In this document: positions 1 to 8,196 of the stretch, in pieces
Position numbering within the stretch: position 1 is the first letter of the stretch
Layout: each line of letters begins with the position of its first letter
DNA from: UBA6927 sp022447855
GTDB lineage: Bacteria > Chloroflexota > Dehalococcoidia > Lucifugimonadales > UBA6927
DNA: 21,449 nucleotides
Direction: 5' to 3'
NCBI GenBank assembly: GCA_022447855.1
Contig: JAKUTX010000015.1
Span: 1-21,449 of the forward strand
Position numbers and translations under genes: made by a program
The notes under the pieces: generated by a model
Told to the model about the DNA's origin: nothing
Databases searched by the model: none
Seen by the model: the letters and a program-made list of their open reading frames with translations, nothing else

Positions 1-9
1 TGATAATGT

Positions 10-85
10 GCCCCAGTAGCTCAGTGGACAGAGCAGCTGCCGTCTAAGCAGCTGGCCGTAGGTTCGAATCCTGCCTGGGGTACCA
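10..85 (+). tRNA. tRNA-Arg (anticodon TCT), CCA encoded
   Basis: The full cloverleaf can be folded by eye. The acceptor stem is 10-16 with 75-81, with a G-U wobble at the first pair. The D stem is 19-22 with 31-34, and the D loop carries GG. The anticodon stem is 36-40 with 48-52, the variable loop has 5 nt (53-57), and the T stem is 58-62 with 70-74 around a TTCGAAT loop. Base 82 is the discriminator A and 83-85 is a genome-encoded CCA. The seven-base anticodon loop is CGTCTAA, so the anticodon is TCT, reading AGA/AGG, which are common arginine codons in the neighbouring genes. Position 33, almost always U, is G here (base 42). The purine at 37 (A) and the stem lengths are normal. Confidence 0.9.
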
Positions 86-235
86 CCCCCCTTTATCCCG
101 GTGATATTATAATATGTTAATATGCTTAATATGTGCTATAGAGTGTTATTTTCAGCGAATATCGTCTTTACAATCCGATTTGGTGTGATTTTGTTTTTGA
201 TTTCACCTATCTAACATAAACATTAAGTTAGTCTA

Positions 236-277
236 TATTCGTATTGGTAGAGTTATTGTTCATCCGAATACTTTTTT
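236..277 (+). terminator. Weak terminator-like hairpin after the first 14-bp repeat copy
   Basis: TATTCG (236-241) pairs with CGAATA (265-270) across a 23-nt loop, and T6 follows at 272-277. The stem is only 6 bp with two G-C pairs and the loop is long, so this is a weak terminator candidate. It is listed because it sits at the same relative place as the stronger hairpin after the second repeat copy. Confidence 0.25.
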
Positions 278-311
278 ATTTATGATCGTATTCTATTTTA
301 GACGGTCATTT

Positions 312-346
312 TTGATGATTATCGTGTGGAATATCGATATCATCAA
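312..346. repeat. Inverted repeat / stem-loop in intergenic region
   Basis: The left arm 312-324 (TTGATGATTATCG) and right arm 335-346 (CGATATCATCAA) form a 12-bp stem with a single bulged T and a 10-nt loop. This is the best stem in the intergenic region. A T-rich but interrupted tract follows. It may be part of a small RNA, an operator, or a weak terminator. Confidence 0.5.
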
Positions 347-456
347 TTATTTTCGGTCTTTCCCTAGTTCGTTTATCTATATAGAGCTAATTTATTATCT
401 TTATTTTCTTAAATATTATCTAACATAAACGCTAAACATGTCTGTATAGCGGATAT

Positions 457-486
457 ATATCATTTCACTGTTGGTGATATTTTTTT
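457..486 (+). terminator. Intrinsic terminator-like hairpin with T7
   Basis: ATATCA (457-462) pairs with TGATAT (475-480), extendable by two wobble pairs, and the 3' arm runs directly into seven T residues (480-486). The stem is A-T rich and so of limited strength. Its place upstream of the first protein gene means it would end a transcript begun inside the intergenic region or at the tRNA, not a protein-gene transcript. Confidence 0.4.
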
Positions 487-506
487 ACTCTACTGTTACT
501 ATTCAA

Positions 507-534
507 CTGACATATTACTTCCCTACCCTATAGA
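507..534 (+). promoter_or_regulatory. Candidate sigma-70 promoter for the DUF255 gene
   Basis: CTGACA (507-512, five of six -35 bases) and TATAGA (529-534, four of six -10 bases) are 16 bp apart. Transcription would start near 541, giving a very short leader that still includes the Shine-Dalgarno GAGGTG at 545-550. This is a pattern match only. Confidence 0.35.
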
Positions 535-554
535 TATATACGCAGAGGTGCTGA

Positions 555-2582
555 TTGGCTAATCGATTAATTCATGAATCAAGTCCATATCTTTTGCAAC
601 ATTCAGAAAATCCTGTTGATTGGTATCCCTGGTCTTCTGATGCATTTGAAAAAGCTAAATCCCTTGATAAGCCAATTCTATTGAGTATTGGTTACGCTTC
701 ATGTCATTGGTGTCATGTGATGGAATCAGAATCATTCGAAAATTCCGAAATTGCTTCCATAATGAATGAAAATTTTATTTGTATTAAGGTGGATCGTGAA
801 GAACGTCCAGATGTAGATTCTATATATATGAAGGCGGTACAGGCATTTACTGGTCATGGCGGTTGGCCATTAACTGTTTTTTTAACTCCAAATGGAGAGC
901 CTTTTTACGGTGGGACATACTTCCCTCCGACTGAACGGGGGCATTTACCTTCATTCCCAAGAGTTTTGCATTCTATTTCCAATGCTTACATAAACGATAA
1001 AAAAGGTATTACAGTCTCTCAGAATACGCTGATGGATTCGGTAAAGAATTTGAGTTTCCCTTCTCTGCCTGATCAAAGTTTTTCAGCTGAAACTCTTGAT
1101 GATGCTTGTCAGAATTTGCTTTCAGAATATGATCCAAAATTTGGTGGTACTGGTATGCAACCGAAATTTCCTCAGGCGATGATTTGGGAATTTTTACTGA
1201 AATATTATTCTAGCACTTCTTATACTCCAGCGCTGAGTGCTGTTACTACTACATTAGATAATATGGCATATGGTGGCATTTTTGATCAGCTTGGTGGTGG
1301 GTTTCATCGTTATTCCACTGATATTTATTGGACAGTTCCTCATTTTGAGAAGATGCTTTATGACAATGCTTTGTTAGTTAGGTTGTATTTGCATGCTTGG
1401 CAGATTACAAAAAAGCCCTTATATCGTAGAGTTGTTCAGCAAACTTTAGACTATATTTTGAGAGAAATGACCAATCCATTAGGAGGATTTTATTCTTCTC
1501 AAGACGCAGATAGTGAGGGGGTTGAAGGTAAATTTTTTGTATGGACAGAACATGAAATATCCACATTGTTTGATGTAGAAGAGAAAAATCAGATTTGTGA
1601 GTATTTTGGAGTAACTCGTCAGGGTAATTTTGAAGGCAGCAATATTTTCCATGTACCTAATTTTACAGAAATTCCTGAAGATGGAACTTTACGTCAATCG
1701 TGTGATTTATTATTTAATATACGTAATGAGCGTGTTAAACCTGCACTTGACGATAAAATTTTAACATCCTGGAATGCTATGACATTGCAGGCATTTGCTG
1801 AAGTAGGAGCTGCATTTGGAAGAGATGATTACATTAATGTGGCTTCTAAAAATGCTGATTTTTTACTTAGTAGTTTAACTAATGATAATGGAAGACTTTT
1901 GCGTACATGGAAGAATGGGAAAGCAAAACTTAATGCTTACTTAGAAGATTATGCCTTTTTGGGCTTATCTTTGTTATCACTTCATGAAGCGACTGCTGAC
2001 AGTAAATGGCTTGAAAATTCTATAAGAATTGGATATGAAATGGTTGATTTGTTTTGGGATGAAAAACAAAAAATGTTTTTTGATACTGGGTATGATCATG
2101 AAAGATTAATTTCTAGACCAAGAGAATACGCTGATAATGCCCTACCCTGCGGAAATTCTTTAGCTGTTGATTTATTATTTAGATTGTCTTTGATAACTGA
2201 TGATGAAGATTTGCGACGTGTTGCCTCGTTGACATTGATTTCAATGCATACTCTTATGACAAAGGTTCCGTTGGGAGCAGGTAATTGGTTGTGTGATTTG
2301 GATTTTCATCTAAATTCTCCCAAAGAAATAGTCTTGGTTGGGGAACCTTCAAATAAAGAATTTAAGAAATTGTCAAAAACAGTGTTCGAAAATTTTATTC
2401 CCAATAGGGTTGTATTATCTCAAGTAGATGCAAATTCTGAAATTTCCAAATTCCCGATTTTGAAAGGGCGCATTCAAGTGGATGGAAAACCCACTGCTTA
2501 TCTTTGCAGGAATTATAATTGCCAGTTCCCCACTAATGATCCTGGTGAATTAATGGATCAATTGATTGATAAGAATATATAA
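555..2582 (+). CDS. Thioredoxin-fold / DUF255 (YyaL, SSP411-like) protein
   Basis: This is a 675-aa cytosolic protein with no signal peptide or membrane segments. It matches the conserved DUF255 family (B. subtilis YyaL, mammalian SPATA20/SSP411). The N-terminal thioredoxin-like domain, about residues 1-165, carries the family signature NPVDWYPW (19-26) and a redox-type CHWC motif with Cys50 and Cys53. The rest resembles the alpha/alpha-toroid fold of N-acylglucosamine 2-epimerase and six-hairpin glycosidases. Length is normal for the family. The biochemical role is not settled; a redox or glycan-related function is often suggested. Translation starts at TTG, supported by GAGGTG four bases upstream. 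It is followed 47 bp later by the potassium transporter gene on the same strand. Confidence 0.9.
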   Translation: MANRLIHESSPYLLQHSENPVDWYPWSSDAFEKAKSLDKPILLSIGYASCHWCHVMESESFENSEIASIMNENFICIKVDREERPDVDSIYMKAVQAFTGHGGWPLTVFLTPNGEPFYGGTYFPPTERGHLPSFPRVLHSISNAYINDKKGITVSQNTLMDSVKNLSFPSLPDQSFSAETLDDACQNLLSEYDPKFGGTGMQPKFPQAMIWEFLLKYYSSTSYTPALSAVTTTLDNMAYGGIFDQLGGGFHRYSTDIYWTVPHFEKMLYDNALLVRLYLHAWQITKKPLYRRVVQQTLDYILREMTNPLGGFYSSQDADSEGVEGKFFVWTEHEISTLFDVEEKNQICEYFGVTRQGNFEGSNIFHVPNFTEIPEDGTLRQSCDLLFNIRNERVKPALDDKILTSWNAMTLQAFAEVGAAFGRDDYINVASKNADFLLSSLTNDNGRLLRTWKNGKAKLNAYLEDYAFLGLSLLSLHEATADSKWLENSIRIGYEMVDLFWDEKQKMFFDTGYDHERLISRPREYADNALPCGNSLAVDLLFRLSLITDDEDLRRVASLTLISMHTLMTKVPLGAGNWLCDLDFHLNSPKEIVLVGEPSNKEFKKLSKTVFENFIPNRVVLSQVDANSEISKFPILKGRIQVDGKPTAYLCRNYNCQFPTNDPGELMDQLIDKNI

Positions 2583-2629
2583 TTCAAATACTCTCTTTAG
2601 GTTTTCAATTTTTGGATGGAGTCTGAATA

Positions 2630-4036
2630 TTGATTAGAAAGGTCAAACAAGAACAGGAGCCCAGATCTTTTGGCATTGAAGATGTAAGCTCTATTAGGAG
2701 ATCCCCTTCAAAGTTATTAGGGATGCCTCTAATAATAAGTTATGTTTTTCTTGGTTTGATATTTTCAGGAACATTCTTATTGATGTTACCAATTTCACAC
2801 CATGGGGATGGGGTTGGAATCTTTGTAGACGCGCTTTTCACTGCAGTTTCGGCTGTTACATGTACTGGTCTTGTTGTCGTAGATACTGCTAAATATTGGA
2901 CAGTATTTGGGCAGATAGTTATTGGTGTGATGATTTTTGTAGGTGCACTTGGATTTATGTCTTTTGCAACATTTGTACTTTTATTATTTGGGCAACGTAT
3001 AACTTTAGGTTACAGGCTTATGATGAGGGAAGGACTGCAAACAGACAGATTAGGTGGATTGGTTGGTTTAACACTTGCAATTTTTGCTATTGCAAGTGTT
3101 ATTCAGATATTGGGATCAATTTTATTGTTCATTAGATTTTTAAAGGTCTTTGATCCATTGGAAGCATTTTGGCAAGCACTATTTCATTCCATTTCTGCTT
3201 TCGCTAATGCTGGATTTGTTATATTTCCTGTGTCTCATGACCTGACATTCTTCAAGACAGATGTAATGGTCATTGCGTCATTTGCGACTCTGATTTTTAT
3301 AGGTTCGATAAGTTATCTTGTTGTCATGGATCTTGTAGCCTACAGGCTACATTTTCGAAAATATACACTAAATAGTAAAATTGTTTTAACCACAACTCTT
3401 ATTTTGGCTTTTGTGTCATTTCTAATATTTTATCTTTGGGAATTTTCAAGCACAAATGCATTTGAATCCCATGGAGCAATAGATAGAATAATTTTTTCAT
3501 TTTTCCAATCTATTAGTGCGAGGACTGCTGGATTCTCTTTGATAGACATGAGTCAAGTTTCAAGCCATACAAGTTTTGTTACAATGATTTTCATGTTTAT
3601 AGGAGGGGCATCAGCGTCTGTGGCTGGTGGTATTAAAGTTAATACAATTGCTGTAATCACGTTGGCAATTATATGCGCTTTGCGAGGAAGAAGACGTGTG
3701 AGTGCATTCGGACGAGAGATTGTTATCACCCAAGTTCAAAGGGCGATGGTAATATTGTTTTTTGGATTATTGATAGTGTTTTTGGGCGTGATTGCATTGT
3801 GTTTTACAGATCCCAACTTCCAGTTTAACTTCTTGCTTTTTGAGGCAATTTCTGCTTTTGGAGTTGTAGGGTTGTCAACAGGAATTGTTCCAGATCTTTC
3901 AGTTGAGGGTAGATTAGTTTTGATAATCATGATGTTTGTCGGCAGATTAGGTCCAATTGCGATAGGGTTAACCTTGGTGCAAAGGAATATGATTTCTAGT
4001 CATAAAGAGCCAGTTGAGTCGATTGTAATTGCCTAG
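2630..4036 (+). CDS. TrkH/KtrB-family potassium uptake membrane subunit
   Basis: This is a 468-aa, very hydrophobic protein of the superfamily of K+ transporters (TrkH, KtrB, HKT), which forms the ion path in the cytoplasmic membrane. Four membrane-pore-membrane repeats are visible, each with its selectivity-filter glycine: TCTGL near residue 79, ANAGF near 194, RTAGF near 299 and VVGLSTG near 412. Glycine in all four filters fits a K+-selective type, and the short first filter motif is closer to KtrB than to E. coli TrkH. The soluble N-terminal tail (about 30 aa) is polar. The gating partner TrkA/KtrA (RCK domains) is not in this window. The start is TTG with a GGAG element about nine bases upstream. 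Confidence 0.9.
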   Translation: MIRKVKQEQEPRSFGIEDVSSIRRSPSKLLGMPLIISYVFLGLIFSGTFLLMLPISHHGDGVGIFVDALFTAVSAVTCTGLVVVDTAKYWTVFGQIVIGVMIFVGALGFMSFATFVLLLFGQRITLGYRLMMREGLQTDRLGGLVGLTLAIFAIASVIQILGSILLFIRFLKVFDPLEAFWQALFHSISAFANAGFVIFPVSHDLTFFKTDVMVIASFATLIFIGSISYLVVMDLVAYRLHFRKYTLNSKIVLTTTLILAFVSFLIFYLWEFSSTNAFESHGAIDRIIFSFFQSISARTAGFSLIDMSQVSSHTSFVTMIFMFIGGASASVAGGIKVNTIAVITLAIICALRGRRRVSAFGREIVITQVQRAMVILFFGLLIVFLGVIALCFTDPNFQFNFLLFEAISAFGVVGLSTGIVPDLSVEGRLVLIIMMFVGRLGPIAIGLTLVQRNMISSHKEPVESIVIA

Positions 4037-4073
4037 TGAAAATATTGGATGTAACATTTCCTAAAGGAGAGAA

Positions 4074-5522
4074 ATGGTGTCTGAATCGCAAATAATTCAA
4101 GATTTAAGATCAATAGTTGGTATTCAAAATGTCATTGATGAATTTGAGGATTTATTAGTTTATGAGCAAGATGGGTCTAGTGATGCCGCTTTACCTAATT
4201 GTGTAGTTCTTCCTGAATCTACTGAAGAAGTATCTGCAGTTATGCGATATGCTAAAAACAATGATATCCCTATTATTGCAAGAGGGGCAGGTACTGGTTT
4301 GTCAGGAGGGGCAGTGACTGAGCATGGAGGAATATCTTTAGTATTAACAAGAATGAATAAAATCATTGAAATTGATTTAGAAAATCAGATTGCTACTGTA
4401 GAACCTGGCGTTGTAAATTTAGAACTTTCTCAAAAAGTAAAAGAAAATGGATTGTTTTATGCACCTGATCCTGCAAGCCAGAGAGCTTGTACATTAGGTG
4501 GGAATATTGCTGAAAATTCTGGAGGACCTCATTGTTTAGCATATGGGGTCACAACTAATCATGTTTTGGGGATGGAAGTTGTTTTGTCTGACGGGACAAT
4601 AAATTTTGTAGGTAGTCGAAGTAGAGATTATATAGGCTACGATCTTCGAGGAATAATTATCGGATCAGAGGGAACGCTGGCTGTAGTAACAAAAATAATT
4701 GTGAAATTAATGAGAATTCCGGAGGCTGTCAAGACTTTATTGATAATGTTTGATGATGAAACTAAAGCAACCGATGTAGTTTCTAAGATTATATCCACGG
4801 GAATAGTTCCATCTGCACTTGAAATGATGGATCGTACATGCGTTAGGGCTGCTGATGAAGCATTTAATTTGGGATATCCTCAAGATATTGATGCAGTTTT
4901 AATTATTGAAGTAGACGGGTTGATTGAAGAAGTTGATGAAGACATAGGTTTAATAGTTAATTTGTGTAAACTTTATGATCCTTTGGAAATTTTAACTGCG
5001 GAAACAGAAAATGATCGAGACAAATTGTGGATGGCGAGAAAAAGTGTAATTGGAGCTTTAGGGAGAATAGCTCCAAATTATTTGCTAATGGATGGAACAG
5101 TTCCTCGCACAAAAATTGGTGAAGCTATTAATAAAACGAGGGAACTTTCTCAAAATTATGGTTTGACAGTTGCAAATGTTTTTCATGCAGGTGATGGAAA
5201 CTTGCATCCATGCATATTATTTGATGCTCGGAAGGAAGGCGATCTTGAAAAGGCATTAGGTATTGGAGGTGAGATTTTAAAGGAAAGTGTTAAATTGGGT
5301 GGAGTATTGACGGGTGAGCACGGCGTAGGTATGGAAAAGCGTGAATTTATGTCATTGATGTTTGATGAAATTGATTTAGATAATATGGAAAAACTTCAAT
5401 TTGCATTTGGGAGTTTTGGCAACCTTAATCCCGGAAAGATATTTCCTTCAAACCGAAAAAATGAGCATCCAATATATGATCATGCTTCTTTTGGGACAAC
5501 TGATTTTGGAGTGATTGTTTGA
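4074..5522 (+). CDS. glcD: Glycolate/D-lactate dehydrogenase, FAD-binding subunit GlcD
   Basis: This is a 482-aa FAD-linked oxidase that would oxidise glycolate to glyoxylate or D-lactate to pyruvate as part of GlcDEF. The N-terminal PCMH-type FAD-binding domain (about 35-220) has the GAGTGLSGG nucleotide-binding loop near residues 71-79. The C-terminal FAD-oxidase C domain has the GDGNLHP motif near 373 and GEHGVG near 413, both standard for GlcD. Length matches the family (E. coli GlcD is 499 aa). The ATG is preceded by AAAGGAGA. The stop codon overlaps the start of glcE by 4 bp, so the two are likely translationally coupled. Family knowledge cannot separate glycolate from D-lactate as the substrate. 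Confidence 0.93.
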   Translation: MVSESQIIQDLRSIVGIQNVIDEFEDLLVYEQDGSSDAALPNCVVLPESTEEVSAVMRYAKNNDIPIIARGAGTGLSGGAVTEHGGISLVLTRMNKIIEIDLENQIATVEPGVVNLELSQKVKENGLFYAPDPASQRACTLGGNIAENSGGPHCLAYGVTTNHVLGMEVVLSDGTINFVGSRSRDYIGYDLRGIIIGSEGTLAVVTKIIVKLMRIPEAVKTLLIMFDDETKATDVVSKIISTGIVPSALEMMDRTCVRAADEAFNLGYPQDIDAVLIIEVDGLIEEVDEDIGLIVNLCKLYDPLEILTAETENDRDKLWMARKSVIGALGRIAPNYLLMDGTVPRTKIGEAINKTRELSQNYGLTVANVFHAGDGNLHPCILFDARKEGDLEKALGIGGEILKESVKLGGVLTGEHGVGMEKREFMSLMFDEIDLDNMEKLQFAFGSFGNLNPGKIFPSNRKNEHPIYDHASFGTTDFGVIV

Positions 5523-6844
5523 CAGAAAAAAATAAAGATAGTGAGGGATTGATTTTCGATTATTCTCAAGATGTTAGAGCGGGATTTGTTGTTGAAAACA
5601 TGTTGCCGGGTTCTGTTTTTACTCCTAATAATTCCTTTGAAATAATGGATTTTGTTCGACAATCAAATAATGATAATTTGTCTATTATTCCATTTGGTGG
5701 AGGGACAAGGAAGAATTTTGGAATGCCTCCAAGCAGATATGATACAGCATTAGATATGTCTGAATTGAATGCTGTAATTAATCATAATCCCGATGATTTA
5801 ACAATTTCGGTTCAAGCTGGAATCACATTAGATTCTTTACAGGCTGTATTATTAGAGCATGGACAATTTTTACCAATTTCTGCGCCGCTATCTCATTTAA
5901 CTACTATTGGAGGGATATTGGCATCTGACTCGAGTGGTCCGATTAAATGGAGATACGGACATTTTAGAGATTTAGTAATTGGAATGAAATTTTTTAATTC
6001 CGAAGGCTCAATTATTAAGACTGGAGGAAATGTAGTTAAGAATGTTACTGGCTATGATACCGCAAAACTTCACATTGGTGCCTTAGGCACTTTGGGTATT
6101 ATAAGCGAAGTGTCTATGAGGTTAATGCCAAAACCAAGAGTTAACAATACAGTTGTAGCACAATTTGGGAATATGAAATTTGCTACAAGTGTCGCTAAAG
6201 CAATTTTTCATTCATCTGTTATGCCGTTAGCACTTTCAATATTTACAGGGAATGTAGCAAATCGATTGGGCGTTTCAGCCAATACTGAGAATGTTTTTTT
6301 GGCAGTTAATATTATAGGAGGTCCAGATTCTGTTGAACGACAACAGAAAGAATTGTTACGGTTTTGTTCTGCTGGAGACTCAAATGATTTTAAAATCTTA
6401 ACATTTTTAGAGACCGGATCTTTTTGGCAAAAATTAACGGATTTTGGATGGGAAGATTCTAGTCCATCTTTATCAATAGTTCGCGTTTCAACGGATTTTT
6501 CCAAGATTGATAAACTAATGAACTATTTATTTAAGATACAGTTTGAAGATAGACTGAATATAGAGTTAATTCTAAATCCCGGATATGGGACAATAGATAT
6601 ACATTGGATAGGCCAGACATCTCAGATAGATTTAGAAAAATTCACTAAGTCATTCGAAGAAACGATAAGGTTTCTTCGCTCACAATCTGAGCGAGTGATT
6701 ATTGAAAGTTGTCCAAGTTCTATAAAACGCGAAATAAATGTATGGGGTGAAATTCCTGATGGGTTTTCTTTAATGCGTTCGATTAAAGAGCAGTATGATC
6801 CAAATGTAATTTTCAACCCTGGGCGATTTGTGGATGGAATATAA
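5519..6844 (+). CDS. glcE: Glycolate dehydrogenase, FAD-binding subunit GlcE
   Basis: This is the second FAD-linked subunit of the GlcDEF complex, 441 aa. The PCMH-type FAD-binding domain fills the N-terminal half, with the phosphate-binding loop PFGGGTRKNFG near residues 58-68 and a second conserved stretch (TTIGGILASDSSGP) further on. It lacks the GDGNLHP signature of GlcD, as expected for GlcE. It is longer than E. coli GlcE (about 350 aa), with extra sequence in the middle and C-terminal part. The TTG start overlaps the glcD stop by 4 bp, and glcF begins at the base after the glcE stop, so glcDEF is a tight operon. Confidence 0.88.
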   Translation: MTEKNKDSEGLIFDYSQDVRAGFVVENMLPGSVFTPNNSFEIMDFVRQSNNDNLSIIPFGGGTRKNFGMPPSRYDTALDMSELNAVINHNPDDLTISVQAGITLDSLQAVLLEHGQFLPISAPLSHLTTIGGILASDSSGPIKWRYGHFRDLVIGMKFFNSEGSIIKTGGNVVKNVTGYDTAKLHIGALGTLGIISEVSMRLMPKPRVNNTVVAQFGNMKFATSVAKAIFHSSVMPLALSIFTGNVANRLGVSANTENVFLAVNIIGGPDSVERQQKELLRFCSAGDSNDFKILTFLETGSFWQKLTDFGWEDSSPSLSIVRVSTDFSKIDKLMNYLFKIQFEDRLNIELILNPGYGTIDIHWIGQTSQIDLEKFTKSFEETIRFLRSQSERVIIESCPSSIKREINVWGEIPDGFSLMRSIKEQYDPNVIFNPGRFVDGI

Positions 6845-8182
6845 ATGAGACAAGATACGAAGAAGTCAGAAGAATTATCCTATCAGTTTGAAGGGATTGA
6901 TAAACCTGAGGATTCTGGAATTTATAGTTGTGTTCATTGTGGATTTTGTTTGCAATCTTGTCCTACATATCTACAGACTGGCTTAGAAGCTGAATCTCCC
7001 AGAGGTAGAATAGCTTTAATGAAAGGTGTTAGTTCATCTAGGATTTCAATTACAGAAAAAGTTTCTAATCATTGGGATCTTTGTATTCAATGTCGGGCAT
7101 GTGAGGCTGCTTGCCCTTCGGGAGTTCCCTATGGAGAGTTAATTGAAGCTGTGAGCTCGCAACTTGCGCGTGTGAAAAAACCTTCGATGTTTAAAAAAAT
7201 ATTCACTTGGATTGCCCTTGAAAAAATTTTATTAAATCAAAGAATTTTAGAATTCTCTGTGCGATTAATGCGAATATATCAACGTTGGGGTTTTCAGTGG
7301 ATAGTTAGAAAGACAAAAATTTTGAACCTTTTTCCTAGTTCTTTGTCTAACATGGAAGATATAATGCCAGAAATACCGTCAAAATTTTTTAAGTATGATG
7401 GTAATGTGATCCCAGCTAAATCTACTTTTCGATCAAGAGTTGCTTTACTGAGTGGTTGTATTATGCCTTTTGTACATGGTTCAAGTATGGAATCTGTTAT
7501 TGAAGTTCTTACTGAGAATGGTTGTGAAGTGGTTGTACCTACGAATCAAAGTTGTTGTGGTGCTATTCACTCCCATATAGGTGATCTAGATAGAGCCCGG
7601 GAATTAGCTAGGATTAATTTAGATGCTTTTATTAAATTAGACATAGAGGCTATAGTAGTAGCTTCTGCAGGTTGTGGAGCAAGGTTAAAAGAATATTCAC
7701 ATTTGTTGCGTAATGATCCTGAATATAACGAATTGGCAAAAAAATTCAGTTCTATGGTGAAAGATATTCATGAATTTTTGTATGATTTGCCTATAATTCC
7801 TCCTACTGGAGAATTGAATTATACCGTGACTTACCAAGATTCTTGTCATTTATCAAATGTTCAGAAGATTAAATCCCAACCTAGGGATATTCTGAACATG
7901 ATTCCAGGGTTAAATTTTGTGGAATTACCTAATTCTTCGATTTGTTGCGGTGCTGGAGGTACATATTTTGTTACACAACCTCAAATGTCTAATTCTATAC
8001 TAGACGACAAAATGTCATCGGTTAAAATTACTAATGCTGATATTTTAGCTACCGCGAATCCTGGTTGTTTGATCCAACTTCAGGCAGGGGCATCTAAATA
8101 TCAGCCTGATCTGCAGGTAGTATATGTTGTTGACTTGTTAGCAAAATCTTATAAAAAACAAAAGAGTAAAAAAATTCATTAA
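6845..8182 (+). CDS. glcF: Glycolate dehydrogenase, iron-sulfur subunit GlcF
   Basis: This is a 445-aa electron-transfer subunit that passes electrons from GlcDE to the quinone pool. Two [4Fe-4S] ferredoxin motifs are visible: Cys29, 32, 35, 39 and Cys80, 83, 86, 90, each followed by the usual proline. Two cysteine-rich CCG domains (PF02754) follow, with SCCGA in the first and the C-H / ICCGAGG pair in the second. No transmembrane helix is evident, so it is probably a peripheral membrane protein. It starts with ATG directly after the glcE stop, has a full length for the family, and is followed after 14 bp by the SDR gene. Confidence 0.93.
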   Translation: MRQDTKKSEELSYQFEGIDKPEDSGIYSCVHCGFCLQSCPTYLQTGLEAESPRGRIALMKGVSSSRISITEKVSNHWDLCIQCRACEAACPSGVPYGELIEAVSSQLARVKKPSMFKKIFTWIALEKILLNQRILEFSVRLMRIYQRWGFQWIVRKTKILNLFPSSLSNMEDIMPEIPSKFFKYDGNVIPAKSTFRSRVALLSGCIMPFVHGSSMESVIEVLTENGCEVVVPTNQSCCGAIHSHIGDLDRARELARINLDAFIKLDIEAIVVASAGCGARLKEYSHLLRNDPEYNELAKKFSSMVKDIHEFLYDLPIIPPTGELNYTVTYQDSCHLSNVQKIKSQPRDILNMIPGLNFVELPNSSICCGAGGTYFVTQPQMSNSILDDKMSSVKITNADILATANPGCLIQLQAGASKYQPDLQVVYVVDLLAKSYKKQKSKKIH

Positions 8183-8196
8183 TTTTGGAGGTATGT

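Larger units (their letters stand above)
208..430 (+). repeat. Pair of 14-bp direct repeats (208-221 and 417-430)
   Basis: TATCTAACATAAAC occurs exactly at 208-221 and at 417-430, 209 bp apart. Similarity continues more weakly for about 16 bases after each copy, with shared TAA, GTCT and TAT at the same offsets. Each copy is followed within about 60 bases by a stem-loop and a T-run (236-277 and 457-486), so the repeat may mark the start of two related units. Two copies in AT-rich DNA is modest evidence. Confidence 0.5.
86..554. other. AT-rich intergenic region with hairpins and short repeats, no gene recognised
   Basis: No convincing ORF was found on either strand between the tRNA and the first protein gene. 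The stretch is much more AT-rich than the genes. It holds three close copies of the heptamer TAATATG (110-116, 118-124, 127-133), two copies of a 14-bp direct repeat, and three potential stem-loops, two of them followed by T-runs. It could encode one or more small RNAs, be a long regulatory region, or be decayed sequence. I recognise no known RNA family in it. Confidence 0.6.

Noticed and set aside
10..85. The tRNA as an integration site for a mobile element
   Set aside because: No integrase gene and no repeat of the tRNA 3' end was seen in the window.
208..430. The 14-bp repeat pair as a CRISPR array
   Set aside because: Only two copies, 209 bp apart, with no regular spacers and no cas gene.
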